Under the pieces are notes generated by a model. That model did not search any database and was not told the origin of the DNA. It worked only from the letters and a program-made list of their open reading frames with translations. Positions 35,986-45,964 of a stretch of DNA of 64,000 nt are shown one piece after another. Positions within the stretch are counted from its first letter, which is position 1; every line of letters begins with the position of its first letter. The stretch comes from Treponema sp. (GTDB taxonomy: Bacteria; Spirochaetota; Spirochaetia; Treponematales; Treponemataceae), in assembly GCA_017484285.1 (NCBI GenBank), contig JAFUTH010000006.1, forward strand, positions 330,075-394,074, in the 5' to 3' direction. The position numbers and the translations under genes are program-made.

Positions 35986-38544
35986 ATGAAACAATACAAT
36001 GTTACGGGGATGAGTTGTGCGGCGTGCTCGGCTCGGGTGGAAAAGGCGGTGTCGAAGGTGGCGGGCGTTCAGAGTTGCTCGGTGAGTCTTCTTACAAACT
36101 CGATGGGGGTTGAGGGAAGCGCGAGTGATGATGCGATTATTGAGGCGGTGGTGAATGCGGGCTACGGCGCGAGTGTGAAGGCGGGAAAAGGCTCGTCGGG
36201 GGCGGAAAAGGCTTCCCACGCGGCGGAAGAGGACGCGCTCAAGGACACGGAAACGCCGATTCTTGTAAAACGGCTTGTTTCTTCTATTGTATTTCTTGTT
36301 CCGCTTATGTATGTTTCGATGGGGCATTTGATGTGGGGGTGGCCGCTTCCTGCGTTTTTTGAGGGAAATCATGTCGCGATGGGCTTGGTTCAGCTGATTT
36401 TGGCGGCGGTCGTGATGGTGATAAACCAACGATTTTTTGTGAGCGCCTTCAAGTCGCTTTTGCATCGCGCGCCGAACATGGACACGCTGGTTGCGCTCGG
36501 CTCTACGGCGGCGTTTGCGTACAGCACTTGGGCGGTTTTTGCGATGACGGGCGCGGTGGTCAAGGGCGATGAAGAGACCGTGATGCGCCTTATGCACGAT
36601 TTTTATTTTGAAACGGCGGCGATGATTCTTACGCTCATTACGGTGGGGAAAACGCTTGAGGCGAAGTCGAAGGGGCGGACGACTGACGCGCTTAAAGGGC
36701 TGATGAAGCTTGCTCCCAAGACGGCGGTGATTTTGGAAAACGGCGAAGAAAAGACTGTGCCGATTGAGAGCGTGAAAAAAGGCGACATTTTTCTGGTGCG
36801 ACCTGGCGAGAATATTCCTGTTGACGGAATCGTGATTGAGGGCGCGAGCGCGGTGAATGAGTCCGCGCTGACGGGCGAGAGCATTCCTGTTGACAAGGCG
36901 GCGGGCGACAAGGTTTCGGCGGCGACGGTGAACCAGTCGGGCTTTTTGAAGTGCGAGGCGACCCGCGTTGGCGAGGACACTACGCTTTCTCAGATTATCC
37001 AGATGGTGAGCGATGCGGCGGCAACGAAAGCCCCGATTGCAAAGATTGCCGACACGGTTTCGGGCATTTTCGTTCCCACGGTCATTGCGATTGCGGCGGT
37101 GACATTCGTGGTGTGGATGATTCTTGGCGCGGAAATTGGAACGGCTCTCACGCGGGCGGTCGCGGTGCTGGTCATCAGCTGCCCGTGCGCGCTGGGGCTT
37201 GCGACTCCGGTTGCGATTATGGTCGGAAACGGCATGGGTGCGAAGAACGGCATTTTATTCAAGACGGCGGTTTCACTTGAAGAGGCGGGAAAAATCGACA
37301 TCGTGGCTCTCGACAAAACCGGCACGATTACCGAAGGCGAGCCGCGCGTAACGGACATTCTCCCGGCAAGCGGCGTGAGCGAGGACGAGCTTTTGCGCTC
37401 TGCGTTTGCGCTTGAAAAAAAGAGCGAGCATCCGTTGGCGAAGGCGATTGTGCAAGCGGCGGAAGAAAAAAATCTTACGGCGGAAGAAGTGACTGACTTT
37501 GCCGCGTTCCCCGGAAACGGACTTTCGGCAACGCTCGGCGGAAAAACGCTTGCGGGCGGGAATCTTTCTTTCATCGAAACGAAAGCGAGCGTGTCGGGCG
37601 AAATCAAACAGAAAGCCACTGCACTTTCTGAAAGCGGAAAAACACCACTCTTCTTTGCGCATGACGGAAACTTGCTCGGAATCATCGCGGTGGCTGACAC
37701 CATCAAAGAAGACAGCCCGCATGCCGTGCGTGAATTGCAGGACATGGGAATCCGCGTGGTCATGCTCACGGGCGACAACGAAAAGACAGCGCAAGCAATC
37801 GGAAAGCAGGCGGGCGTGGACGAAGTAATTGCTGGCGTTCTCCCCGACGGCAAGGAAAGCGTGATTCGACAGTTGCAGGGGGATTCAGAAAAGCGCGTTG
37901 CAATGGTCGGTGACGGAATCAACGATGCGCCCGCCCTCACGCGAGCGGACATCGGAATCGCAATCGGCGCGGGAACTGATGTCGCGATTGACGCGGCGGA
38001 CATCGTGCTGATGAAAAGCCGCCTTTCCGCGGTTCCGGCAAGCATCCGACTGAGCCGCGCAACGCTCCGGAACATTCATCAGAATCTGTTCTGGGCGTTC
38101 TTCTACAATGTGATTGGCATTCCCCTTGCGGCGGGCGTGTTCATCAAACTCTTCGGCTGGCAGCTGAACCCCATGTTCGGTGCGGTGGCGATGAGCCTTT
38201 CAAGTTTCTGCGTGGTCACGAACGCGCTGCGGCTGAACTTTTTTAAGATGAAGAAAGATTGTCGGGTCAAGCCCGACAATGACATTGCGGGTACGCAAGA
38301 AAATGACACAAAGAAAAAGGAGCAAAAAATGGAAAAAACAATTTCAATCAACGGAATGATGTGCGAACACTGCGAAAATCATGTAAAAAAGGCGTTGGAA
38401 GCATTGGATGGCGTGGAAAGCGCAACGGCGAGCCACGAAGAGAAGAAGGCGGTCGTTACGCTTAAAGCAGGGGCGACGCTCGATGAGGCGAAAGTAAAGG
38501 CCGCTGTGGAAGAGGCGGGGTATGAGTTTGTAAGCATCGCATAA
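35986..38544 (+). CDS. copA: Copper-translocating P1B-type ATPase with C-terminal CopZ-like domain
   Basis: 852 residues. An N-terminal HMA domain has GMSCAACS (Cys 11 and 14). The P-type core contains the membrane CPC site ([12 protein letters not shown]), the phosphorylated Asp in DKTGTITEG and the [14 protein letters not shown] hinge. A short linker ([13 protein letters not shown]) encoded by a palindromic insert leads into a second HMA domain with GMMCEHC. This last part has its own AAGGAG and ATG. It exports Cu(I) across the inner membrane. AGGAGA sits 5 bases before ATG 35986. A plain ATPase would end near residue 760, so the fusion is secondary. Confidence 0.93.
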   Translation: MKQYNVTGMSCAACSARVEKAVSKVAGVQSCSVSLLTNSMGVEGSASDDAIIEAVVNAGYGASVKAGKGSSGAEKASHAAEEDALKDTETPILVKRLVSSIVFLVPLMYVSMGHLMWGWPLPAFFEGNHVAMGLVQLILAAVVMVINQRFFVSAFKSLLHRAPNMDTLVALGSTAAFAYSTWAVFAMTGAVVKGDEETVMRLMHDFYFETAAMILTLITVGKTLEAKSKGRTTDALKGLMKLAPKTAVILENGEEKTVPIESVKKGDIFLVRPGENIPVDGIVIEGASAVNESALTGESIPVDKAAGDKVSAATVNQSGFLKCEATRVGEDTTLSQIIQMVSDAAATKAPIAKIADTVSGIFVPTVIAIAAVTFVVWMILGAEIGTALTRAVAVLVISCPCALGLATPVAIMVGNGMGAKNGILFKTAVSLEEAGKIDIVALDKTGTITEGEPRVTDILPASGVSEDELLRSAFALEKKSEHPLAKAIVQAAEEKNLTAEEVTDFAAFPGNGLSATLGGKTLAGGNLSFIETKASVSGEIKQKATALSESGKTPLFFAHDGNLLGIIAVADTIKEDSPHAVRELQDMGIRVVMLTGDNEKTAQAIGKQAGVDEVIAGVLPDGKESVIRQLQGDSEKRVAMVGDGINDAPALTRADIGIAIGAGTDVAIDAADIVLMKSRLSAVPASIRLSRATLRNIHQNLFWAFFYNVIGIPLAAGVFIKLFGWQLNPMFGAVAMSLSSFCVVTNALRLNFFKMKKDCRVKPDNDIAGTQENDTKKKEQKMEKTISINGMMCEHCENHVKKALEALDGVESATASHEEKKAVVTLKAGATLDEAKVKAAVEEAGYEFVSIA
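38258..38280. repeat. Palindromic insert within copA linker
   Basis: Perfect 9-bp inverted repeat ATTGTCGGG/CCCGACAAT with a 5-base loop, encoding the linker residues DCRVKPDN. Such palindromes are usually intergenic. Confidence 0.8.
38329..38544 (+). CDS. copZ: CopZ-like copper chaperone, internal in-frame start in copA
   Basis: A 71-residue HMA domain with the metal-binding GMMCEHC motif, in the same frame as copA. AAGGAG lies exactly 6 bases before ATG 38329, a stronger site than expected inside a gene, so a free chaperone is probably made as well as the fusion. It would carry Cu(I) to CopA. It was probably a separate gene before the palindromic insert removed the copA stop. A separate product is inferred, not proved. 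Confidence 0.6.
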   Translation: MEKTISINGMMCEHCENHVKKALEALDGVESATASHEEKKAVVTLKAGATLDEAKVKAAVEEAGYEFVSIA

Positions 38545-38564
38545 ACGAAAGGCGACCAACACAT

Positions 38565-38609
38565 AAAAAAGGCGCGGATTCCATTTCGTGAGTCCGCGCC
38601 TTTTTTTTA
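38565..38609 (+). terminator. Terminator after copA/copZ
   Basis: AAAAAAGGCGCGGA pairs with TCCGCGCCTTTTTT around a 14-base loop and is followed by T residues. It is symmetrical enough to serve the convergent pectinase gene. Confidence 0.88.
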
Positions 38610-38672
38610 AGTTTTTTGCTGTATTGCAAGCAGCCAGCGAAACTGCTAACTGCTTATTCCGAACAGCTTTCT

Positions 38673-41600
38673 TTAGAAGCTGCTTCCCGCTCCTGCGTAT
38701 GTTGAAACGTTGCTCTTTGCCGTTGAGGTTGAGTCAAGCGAATATGAGTAGCTTACCGTGAACGGCTTGCTTGAAGAAGTCGTTGAGGTGCATCCGCCCG
38801 AAGAAGAATCAGAGTTTCCGCTTGAGTAGAGCGTTCCGTACGAATCCTTGAAGCTGTATTTGATTCCGCTTCCGAAGATGTTGTTTTCTGCAACGATGAG
38901 CGCATTCGCGCGCACGCCGACCGCATACTGCTGTGTGTATGTGGGGCTTGACGCATCGTAGTAGTTGTTGAACATGTGGAGCTTTGTGTTTCGAACCATC
39001 GGCAATCGCTGACCACAGTTGTAGAAGTAGTTGTGGTGGAGCGAAACCGTGCGTGTTGAGTTCGAGCCGTCCGAGTCGCTTGAGCCAATCAGCATCGTCT
39101 TGTCGTGGTCCTGGAACTTACACCATGAAACGGTGATGTTGTAGATTGAGCCTTTCATGTCGCAAAGGCCGTCATAGGTCTGCCATTTTTCGCTCGTAGA
39201 GCCGCCCGTTGACACATAGCTCAAGCCCATCGTGTCTTTGAAGGTACAGTGGTCAATCCAAACATTGTAAGAAGAGCCTTGAATCACCACGCAGTCCCAC
39301 TGTGCGTTGTAGCCGTCGTTTGCCTCGTGGTGCGGGAACGGGTCATAGGCATCCTGAATCGTGAGGTTTCGGAGCACGACGTTTGAAACGCTTGAGATGT
39401 TGAGCATACCGCCCTTCAATCCAGAAGATGACGTTTTACCGATAATCCATGTGTTTGACGCAACGTTTACCTTGATGATTGCGCCGTACGCTTCGTTACA
39501 CGCCCAGAGGTATGAGCCGAGAGAAGATGACGGTGAAGAAGATGATTTGTCGTTCGTTGAGGTTGAGCATCCTTTTGCATACGCCGTGACGAATGAAGAA
39601 TAGCTCGTGTATGCGCTTGACGTCTGCTCTTTTACGATTGAGTTCAAGCCGCTTGTTGAGCCACCCGCTGTTGAAGGCATGTAGCCGTTTGACAAATCAA
39701 TCATGCCGTTTACATAGATGATGTATCCGCCTTTCTTTGCGTAGGTGATGAAGTCTGAGCGAGAAGAAACCGTAACGGTGTTTGAAGGCTTCGTGACGCT
39801 CGCGTATCCAACCGGCGTGTCGCTGATTGAGAGAGAGCTTGCGCTTGTTGAAGAAGAGCTTGAGGAGCTGCTTGACGATGACGAGCTAGAAGAACTTGAC
39901 GATGTTGCGCCGACCGCAGTCTTCACATAGTAGAGCGAGATTGCAGAGCCGGTTGACATGAGATAGTACGTACCGCTTGAAGAAATGGTGTATGTGTACG
40001 CCGCGACTGATGATGACACTTCGTTTTTGCTGATGAGCGTGCCGCTTGAGTTGTACAAGCCGAGGTAGCGTCCGCTTGCGCCGTCAGCATACACCGTAAC
40101 GGTTGCTGCGTCGCTCGTGGTGAATCCGAGACAGCGGTAGCTTCCCGCAGAACCCGCGCCGCCGAGATTGATTTTGCGGTCAAGCGATGTGCCGTTGACC
40201 GTTACCGCAGTGATTGACGGAACGGTTACCGTTTTTGCGCTTGTTGCATACACCGTGTACTTTCCGACCGTTGTGTTTGAAGTGAGCGTTGTGCTCGCCG
40301 TGAGGCTCGATGCATAGAGAGAAGAAGTTCCCGTGATTTCGCTCGTTGATGAGCTAGATGATGAAGAACTTGATGAAGAAGATGACGAGCTGGAAGAAGA
40401 GCTGTCTGATGAAATAGACCAGCCGTTGTTGCTTGCCAATGTCGCGACATCCCATGTGCTTGAATCAGCGACGAATGTGCCGCTTGTCGTGACTTTTCGG
40501 TTGAGGATGACATCGCGTCCAGAATACTCGGCAGATTTTACCGAGCTTGAGAGCGTTCCGATTGAGCTGAGTTTTGAAGAGAATTTTGAGGCAGCCGTTG
40601 AGTCAAGCTTCCACCCGATGTACTGCTGGTCGCTCGTTCCCATTGCGGCAGACTTTGCAGCCGCGCTCGCCCAAGAACCGCTTCCGCTGAATGTACAGTC
40701 AACGATTGCGCCCTGATTGTAGTAGCTTGTGTTCGTTCCCCACGGATTTCGGAAGAGATAGGTTGTCTGACCGCTTGCCGTTGTAATCGTACAGTTCAAG
40801 AGGACAACGCCCTTGCCCATGGTAGAAGCGACCGTTGCACGCGGAGCCATGATATATGACTCGTGAGAAGAAGCGGAACTATCATATACGGAAGCAATCG
40901 TACAATTTTCGTAAAGCGCAACGCCACCGCTAGATTCCATCCAAATGAAATCGACATCGCCCTCAACATAGCAGTTGTAGAACCATGTTTTTCCGATGGT
41001 GCGCATGGTGTCCTGATGAGACTTGAACGCGCAGTTGTATGCGGCAAGTGTTCCCGTTGAGTCGAAGCCCAAAACCTCTGACTGAACGTTGCTTGTACCG
41101 TAGGTCGCGCGGTCATAATCGCTCACGAGACTCAAATTCTGCAACACGATGTTGCAAGAGCCGCAGAGTTCCATCAATTCGCGGCCTTTTTCGGTCGTCA
41201 TGTCTGTTCCGTGACCTTTGATAACCGTGTCAGAATATGAAGAAGTCGTACCGCGAATCGTGATTGACGCAGAACCGTAGTAGTAGAGGTAGTTTTCGTT
41301 GTATGTGCCCGTCGGAATCACAATCGTGTAGCTTCCCGAAGAACCGACCGCAGCCAACGCGCTTTTGATTGAGCTGTATGTGCCAACCGTGTCAGATGAT
41401 TTGTAGAGCGTGATTGCACTGGTTGAAGACGAACTAGAGGAAGAGCTTGAAGAAGATGACGAGCTTGATGATGAAGAAGAGCTTGCGTCAGTTTTGATGT
41501 AGTAAATGTTGATTCCCGAGCCGAGAGACTCAAGATAGTATGTGCCGGCAGAAGAAGCCGTATATGTGTATGCGGCGATTGAAGAAGACGTTTCCTCTTT

Positions 41601-42047
41601 GCTTACGACAGAGCCACTCGAGTCGACCAAAGCAAGGTAGCGTCCTGAAGCGCCCGTCGCAAAAACGGTGATGGTTGCCGCATTCGCCGTCGTAAAACTG
41701 ATACAACGGTATGAGCCGGCGACACCCGCGCCACCAAGATTCAATGCCTGTGTAAAGGTTTTGCTTTGAAGCGTCGCAGAACTGTACGGCGTTGAGACCG
41801 TCTTTGAGCTTGTCGCGTAAATGGTGTAATTTCCGCTCGTGACATTTGACGTGTACGTTCCGTGCGTAAGGTCGTCAGCATAGAAAGAAGAGATGCTTGA
41901 GATGGTAGCACGGCCAGAAGATTCAACTGCCGTTGCAACGACAGAAGCCTCAGTTTCATCTTCGGCGATGTCTGCACAACCGACGAAAACCAACGCAAGG
42001 GCAGCGGAAACCGCCGCGGCGAGCTTCTTTAAAAGCACTTTTTTCAT
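38673..42047 (-). CDS. Bifunctional pectinesterase - pectate lyase lipoprotein
   Basis: 1124 residues. The lipobox is LVFVGC (Cys about 24). Next come a beta-sandwich module (about 50-190), a poly-Ser linker, and a pectin methylesterase domain (about 212-540, catalytic residues in KSHQDTM and GDVDFIWM). A second poly-Ser linker, a second copy of the beta-sandwich module (about 575-712), a third poly-Ser linker and a PL1 pectate lyase (about 738-1124) follow. The lyase carries WIDHCTF, a DHDKTMLIG segment and an RLPMVR site. The esterase removes methyl groups and the lyase then cleaves the chain, so both pectin steps sit on one surface-anchored protein. The repeated modules may bind carbohydrate. 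Confidence 0.93.
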   Translation of the reverse strand: MKKVLLKKLAAAVSAALALVFVGCADIAEDETEASVVATAVESSGRATISSISSFYADDLTHGTYTSNVTSGNYTIYATSSKTVSTPYSSATLQSKTFTQALNLGGAGVAGSYRCISFTTANAATITVFATGASGRYLALVDSSGSVVSKEETSSSIAAYTYTASSAGTYYLESLGSGINIYYIKTDASSSSSSSSSSSSSSSSSSSSTSAITLYKSSDTVGTYSSIKSALAAVGSSGSYTIVIPTGTYNENYLYYYGSASITIRGTTSSYSDTVIKGHGTDMTTEKGRELMELCGSCNIVLQNLSLVSDYDRATYGTSNVQSEVLGFDSTGTLAAYNCAFKSHQDTMRTIGKTWFYNCYVEGDVDFIWMESSGGVALYENCTIASVYDSSASSHESYIMAPRATVASTMGKGVVLLNCTITTASGQTTYLFRNPWGTNTSYYNQGAIVDCTFSGSGSWASAAAKSAAMGTSDQQYIGWKLDSTAASKFSSKLSSIGTLSSSVKSAEYSGRDVILNRKVTTSGTFVADSSTWDVATLASNNGWSISSDSSSSSSSSSSSSSSSSSSSTSEITGTSSLYASSLTASTTLTSNTTVGKYTVYATSAKTVTVPSITAVTVNGTSLDRKINLGGAGSAGSYRCLGFTTSDAATVTVYADGASGRYLGLYNSSGTLISKNEVSSSVAAYTYTISSSGTYYLMSTGSAISLYYVKTAVGATSSSSSSSSSSSSSSSSSSTSASSLSISDTPVGYASVTKPSNTVTVSSRSDFITYAKKGGYIIYVNGMIDLSNGYMPSTAGGSTSGLNSIVKEQTSSAYTSYSSFVTAYAKGCSTSTNDKSSSSPSSSLGSYLWACNEAYGAIIKVNVASNTWIIGKTSSSGLKGGMLNISSVSNVVLRNLTIQDAYDPFPHHEANDGYNAQWDCVVIQGSSYNVWIDHCTFKDTMGLSYVSTGGSTSEKWQTYDGLCDMKGSIYNITVSWCKFQDHDKTMLIGSSDSDGSNSTRTVSLHHNYFYNCGQRLPMVRNTKLHMFNNYYDASSPTYTQQYAVGVRANALIVAENNIFGSGIKYSFKDSYGTLYSSGNSDSSSGGCTSTTSSSKPFTVSYSYSLDSTSTAKSNVSTYAGAGSSF

Positions 42048-42268
42048 TTTGATACCTCAAAACTTTATTGAATCACTGAAATATTTAAGATTATTTTGAA
42101 TTTATCGCAAAATCTCAAATATCTCTAGGCGGAATTTAATTCATTAAAATACAAATGTCAATAAATTTTGCAAAAAATTGACATTCTCTTAGACTGAATT
42201 AACTGATAGTAACACTATCTGAATTTAGAATTGAAAAATCGGGTCTCTTTCATACAGAAAACAAAATG

Positions 42269-42277
42269 TGATAGAAT
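42269..42277 (+). promoter_or_regulatory. Extended -10 promoter, near-leaderless
   Basis: TGA TAGAAT, then five bases, then ATG 42283. Confidence 0.5.
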
Positions 42278-42282
42278 CGACT

Positions 42283-43491
42283 ATGCAACAATTCGTGCGT
42301 CAGCTCAAAACGCTTTTCAAAAAAGACATCATGCTTTCGGTTTCACTCGTGGCGGCAGCCGTCTCGCTTTTTATCACGCCGCCTTCACGTGCGCTTTTTT
42401 CCGACATCAACTGGCGAACGCTCGCCACGCTTTTTATGCTACTTTCCGTGCTTGAAGGCTTCAAAAGCGAAAATATCTTTGAACCGATTCTCCGAAAGAC
42501 AAAAAACATCTCATCAATGCGGGCGCTCACCTTCTTTTTCGTCTTCTGTGTCTTTTTCTCATCGATGTTCGTTACGAATGATGTTTCGCTCATTATTTTT
42601 GTGCCGCTCACGATTATCTTGTTCCGTGCCTCACGCGCCGAAAAATACATTCTGCCAGTCCTCACCTTCGAGAACATCGCCGCAATCAGAGGCTCGTTGC
42701 TCATGCCGTTCGGAAGCCCGCAAAATCTATTTTTATATGCAAAAAGTGGCATCTCCACGCCTGACTTTATCCTGATGATGCTGCCCCTGTGGGTCTTTAG
42801 CGCGGGATTGCTCTCCGTGTTCATTTTGATTTTGTTTCGAAGCGAAGGAAAACACGAGGTAACACGAATGAGTACGAATCCTGCTTTCTCTGATTCTAAA
42901 GAATCTCACACAGAAGCAGCTGAATATAAAACAAGGGCAGCTGATACTGACGCTGTTCACCGACACCGAAAAATCATGTATCAGATTCTGTTCGTGATTG
43001 TGGTCGCGTCGATTGTCACACGCACGCGCTTTTATCCCATTGTGCTCGCCGTGGTGTTTATCACGCTCCTCATCGGCGACCGAAAGATTTTGATTAAAAC
43101 GGACTACGTGCTTTTGCTCACGTTTTTGTGTTTCTTCACGTTCTCGTCGTCAATCTGCCGGCATCCAGCAATTTCGCAGTTTCTCGCAAAGAGCGTTGCG
43201 GGGCATGAATATCTGTGGAGTATTTTGTTAAGTCAAGTGATTTCAAATGTGCCCGCGAGCATCGTGCTCTATCCGTTCTCGACGGATTTACGCGCGCTCC
43301 TGTACGGCTTGGACAGCGCGGGCTTGTGTTCGATTATCGGGAGCCTTGCGAGTGTAATAAACCTGCGGCTCTATATACGAGAATATCCAGGAAAATCTCT
43401 TGCGTTTATAAAGACATTCACCTGGATAAGTCTCGCGTTTTTCGCCGTTGTCGTACTTCCTCAACTGTGGCTGATTATTATTTGTTCTTGA
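42283..43491 (+). CDS. Anion/ion transporter-like protein (ArsB/NhaD/SLC13 type)
   Basis: 402 residues with ten or so membrane segments. [15 protein letters not shown] and the following [23 protein letters not shown] resemble the paired NDV and GSPQN motifs of the ion-transporter superfamily that includes ArsB, CitM and SLC13 carriers. The substrate is unknown. A hydrophilic loop near residues 190-230 separates the two halves. ATG 42283 follows TGA-TAGAAT by 5 bases. The last 14 bases overlap the convergent mscL gene. Confidence 0.75.
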   Translation: MQQFVRQLKTLFKKDIMLSVSLVAAAVSLFITPPSRALFSDINWRTLATLFMLLSVLEGFKSENIFEPILRKTKNISSMRALTFFFVFCVFFSSMFVTNDVSLIIFVPLTIILFRASRAEKYILPVLTFENIAAIRGSLLMPFGSPQNLFLYAKSGISTPDFILMMLPLWVFSAGLLSVFILILFRSEGKHEVTRMSTNPAFSDSKESHTEAAEYKTRAADTDAVHRHRKIMYQILFVIVVASIVTRTRFYPIVLAVVFITLLIGDRKILIKTDYVLLLTFLCFFTFSSSICRHPAISQFLAKSVAGHEYLWSILLSQVISNVPASIVLYPFSTDLRALLYGLDSAGLCSIIGSLASVINLRLYIREYPGKSLAFIKTFTWISLAFFAVVVLPQLWLIIICS

Positions 43492-43903
43492 GCAAATCGC
43501 GGATTTCTTCGAGCAAGATTGCCTCATCAGACTTGACGATTGCCGGCGGCTCTTCTGGCTTTGACTCTTCCTTTTCTTTCTTTTTGAATTTTTCGAAGAT
43601 TTCAATCACCACGAAGATACAGAACGCGACGATAAGGAAATCAACGATAGTCTGAATGAAACTGCCGTACTTGATTTCTGACTCGCCGATTTTGACGCTC
43701 AACGCCGCGAAGTCGAGTTTGCCGAGCGCGAGACCGATGAGCGGCATAACGATGTCATTCACCAAGCTCGTGACGATTTTGCCGAACGCGCCGCCAATGA
43801 TAACGCCGACAGCCATGTCAACGACATTGCCGCGTGAAATAAATTTTTTGAATGCGCCCAGCTCTTTGGTAGCCGCACCCAGTCCGTCTTTTAAAGTAGC
43901 CAT
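43478..43903 (-). CDS. mscL: Large-conductance mechanosensitive channel
   Basis: 141 residues, the usual MscL size. The N-terminal [24 protein letters not shown] segment with the pore-lining first helix is unmistakable; the second membrane helix follows a periplasmic loop, then a charged C-terminal helix. It opens on membrane stretch to release solutes. AGGAG precedes ATG 43903. It overlaps the 3' end of the convergent transporter gene. Confidence 0.95.
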   Translation of the reverse strand: MATLKDGLGAATKELGAFKKFISRGNVVDMAVGVIIGGAFGKIVTSLVNDIVMPLIGLALGKLDFAALSVKIGESEIKYGSFIQTIVDFLIVAFCIFVVIEIFEKFKKKEKEESKPEEPPAIVKSDEAILLEEIRDLLKNK

Positions 43904-43926
43904 GTTGTACTCCTTTTGTTTAAAAT

Positions 43927-43960
43927 AAAAAAAATCCGCTTCGTTTTGAAACGGATTTTT
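43927..43960 (-). terminator. Terminator after the 46-residue ORF
   Basis: AAAATCCG/CGGATTTT hairpin with an A8 run on the plus strand (a T-run in the minus direction). It separates the small ORF from mscL. Confidence 0.75.
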
Positions 43961-43966
43961 ACTCGC

Positions 43967-44107
43967 TTATTTTTTTGATTTTGAATCGGCTGCTGACAAT
44001 GTAGCAATAAGCGCATAGTTTGCAGCAAGTCGTTTTGCCTGCTTTTTGCTGTTTGCGCGCGTTGTTTTGTTGCTTGTGAGCGGTCTAAAGCGTCGTGCAA
44101 GTCTCAT
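43967..44107 (-). CDS. Small very basic protein, 46 residues
   Basis: Reads MRLARRFRPLTSNKTTRANS and then continues to ADSKSKK. It has about a dozen Arg/Lys residues and no acidic residue except one Asp, suggesting nucleic-acid or ribosome binding. AAGGAG lies 6 bases before the ATG, behind a TATAAT-like hexamer (GCTATAATCA, near 44132-44141), and a terminator follows at once, so it is a complete small transcription unit. I do not recognise it. Confidence 0.6.
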   Translation of the reverse strand: MRLARRFRPLTSNKTTRANSKKQAKRLAANYALIATLSAADSKSKK

Positions 44108-44188
44108 AGGATTCTCCTTATAAAAATGTGGCTTGATTATAGCAGAAAAGTGCTTTCCGCCGCAAGTAACGCGACGGAAAGAATCACG

Positions 44189-45853
44189 CTATTTCAAGTT
44201 AATCATTGATTTGTCGTAATCGCTTGGCGGGATATAGCCCATCAAGTTCATAATCGTAGCTGGCCAAGAAGAGATTCCCAAGCCATCGTTCAGTTTGGTG
44301 TTGTCGTACTCGCCTTTGTATTCGGGGTCGTAGATGATGCCTGGAACAGGGTTCAAGCTGTGGCTTGTCTTTGCCTTTGGCTCGCCGTCCTTGTCCTTCT
44401 TTACGCTGCCGTCTTTTGCGTGCTCGTACATGTCATCGCTGTTTCCGTGGTCGGCGGTAAGGCAGAGAATTCCGCCCGCTTCGTCGATTGCGGCTTTAAG
44501 GCGACCGAGCTGCAAGTCCATGCCTTCCATAGAGCAGACAACCGCGTTGAACACGCCCGTGTGACCAACCATGTCGCCGTTCGGGTAGTTCAGGCGGATG
44601 TGGTCGTATTTTCCGCTCTTGATTGCTTCGATTACTTTGTCAGTGATTTCGGCGCACTTCATCCACGGTCGCTGCTCAAACGGCACGACATCGCTCGGAA
44701 CTTCAATGTAGTCTTCAAGCTTTTCGTCAAATTTGCCCTGCTTGTTTCCGTTGAAGAAGTAGGTCACATGTCCGTATTTCTGCGTTTCTGAAATTGCAAG
44801 CAACTTCACGCCCGTTTTTGTAAGGTATTCACCCATCGTGCGGTCAATGCTCGGCGGGTTCACGAGGTACTGAGCCGGAACATGTGCATCGCCATCGTAT
44901 TCCATCATGCCTGCGTATTCAACTGACGGAACGCGTTTTCGGTCAAACGGCAGGTCGCCGCCCTTTGGTGTTTCAAACGCGCGGGTCATTTCAAGCGCAC
45001 GGTCGCCACGGAAGTTAAAGTAAATCACGCTGTCGCCGTCTTCGATTGTGCCGACTGGCTTTCCGTCTTTTGCAATGACAAACTCGTGCATATCCTGGTC
45101 AAGAAGCCCCGGAACTTCGCTGCGGTATGTTTCGATTGCTTTTGTCGCGCTGTCAAAAGTGCGTCCTTCGCCCAATACATGCGCCTTCCAGCCGCGCTCA
45201 ACCATGCTCCAGTCAGCGTTGTAGCGGTCCATCGTCATGTACATGCGTCCGCCGCCAGAAGCAATCTGGTAGTCCACGCCACTGAATGAAGCCAAGAATT
45301 CTTCAAGCGGAGTGATGTAGTTCAAAGCAGATGTGGGGTCAACATCGCGACCGTCCAAAAGCGCATGAACGCGAAGTTTTTTAACGCCGTCTTTAGAAGC
45401 CTGCGTAATCATCGCCTTTAAGTGGTCGATGTGGCTGTGAACATTTCCGTCCGAAACCAAGCCGATAAAGTGGAGCGTGCTGTTTTTGTCGTTCACATTC
45501 TTCACGAGTTTTTTCCATGTGTCTGCGGCAAACATTGAGCCGTTTGCGATTGACTCGCCGACAAGTTTTGCTCCCTGAGCGAACACGCGACCGCAGCCCA
45601 TCGCGTTGTGACCGACTTCGCTGTTACCCATGTCGTCATCGCTGGGCAAGCCTACCGCCGTTCCGTGCGCCTTAAGCTTTGTGTGCGGACAGTTTGCGGT
45701 GAACCAGTCGAGGTACTTCATCTTAGAAGCCTTAACCGCGTCGCCCTCTTCATATTTGCCATAGCCAACGCCGTCCATAATCACCAAGACTACCGGACCG
45801 CGCCGCCCTTTCCAATTCGGATTTTTTTCCAAAACATGCATTGTGTCTGCCAT
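44189..45853 (-). CDS. gpmI: 2,3-bisphosphoglycerate-independent phosphoglycerate mutase
   Basis: A 554-residue glycolytic enzyme interconverting 3- and 2-phosphoglycerate with two Mn ions. The alkaline-phosphatase-type motifs are present: VLVIMDGVGYGKYEEGDA with metal Asp, the phospho-Ser in DDDMGNSEVGHNA, GLVSDGNVHSHIDHL, HALLDGRDVDP, MVGHTG and CLTADHGNSDDM. It is slightly longer than usual because of insertions near the C-terminus. AAGGAG precedes the ATG. Confidence 0.95.
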   Translation of the reverse strand: MADTMHVLEKNPNWKGRRGPVVLVIMDGVGYGKYEEGDAVKASKMKYLDWFTANCPHTKLKAHGTAVGLPSDDDMGNSEVGHNAMGCGRVFAQGAKLVGESIANGSMFAADTWKKLVKNVNDKNSTLHFIGLVSDGNVHSHIDHLKAMITQASKDGVKKLRVHALLDGRDVDPTSALNYITPLEEFLASFSGVDYQIASGGGRMYMTMDRYNADWSMVERGWKAHVLGEGRTFDSATKAIETYRSEVPGLLDQDMHEFVIAKDGKPVGTIEDGDSVIYFNFRGDRALEMTRAFETPKGGDLPFDRKRVPSVEYAGMMEYDGDAHVPAQYLVNPPSIDRTMGEYLTKTGVKLLAISETQKYGHVTYFFNGNKQGKFDEKLEDYIEVPSDVVPFEQRPWMKCAEITDKVIEAIKSGKYDHIRLNYPNGDMVGHTGVFNAVVCSMEGMDLQLGRLKAAIDEAGGILCLTADHGNSDDMYEHAKDGSVKKDKDGEPKAKTSHSLNPVPGIIYDPEYKGEYDNTKLNDGLGISSWPATIMNLMGYIPPSDYDKSMINLK

Positions 45854-45910
45854 TTGTATCTCCTTATGATGTCATCTCAATAATACCCTTTTCCAGCAAT
45901 TTGTACAATG

Positions 45911-45942
45911 AACAAAAACGCCCTGCCGTTTCCGACAGGGCA
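45911..45942 (-). terminator. Terminator after the FucO-type dehydrogenase
   Basis: The stem GCCCTG/CAGGGC with internal CCG pairing is followed by a T5 run in the minus direction. Confidence 0.8.
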
Positions 45943-45964
45943 AAACAATTTTGCAACGGGAGTT

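Noticed and set aside
36990..38075. 361-codon ORF antisense to copA
   Set aside because: Follows from codon bias of the sense gene; low-complexity Ser/Ala/Thr composition, no start signals.
42205..42219. Perfect GATAGT-AAC-ACTATC palindrome upstream of the ion transporter
   Set aside because: Only 6-bp arms in AT-rich DNA; no second copy or regulator to support an operator.
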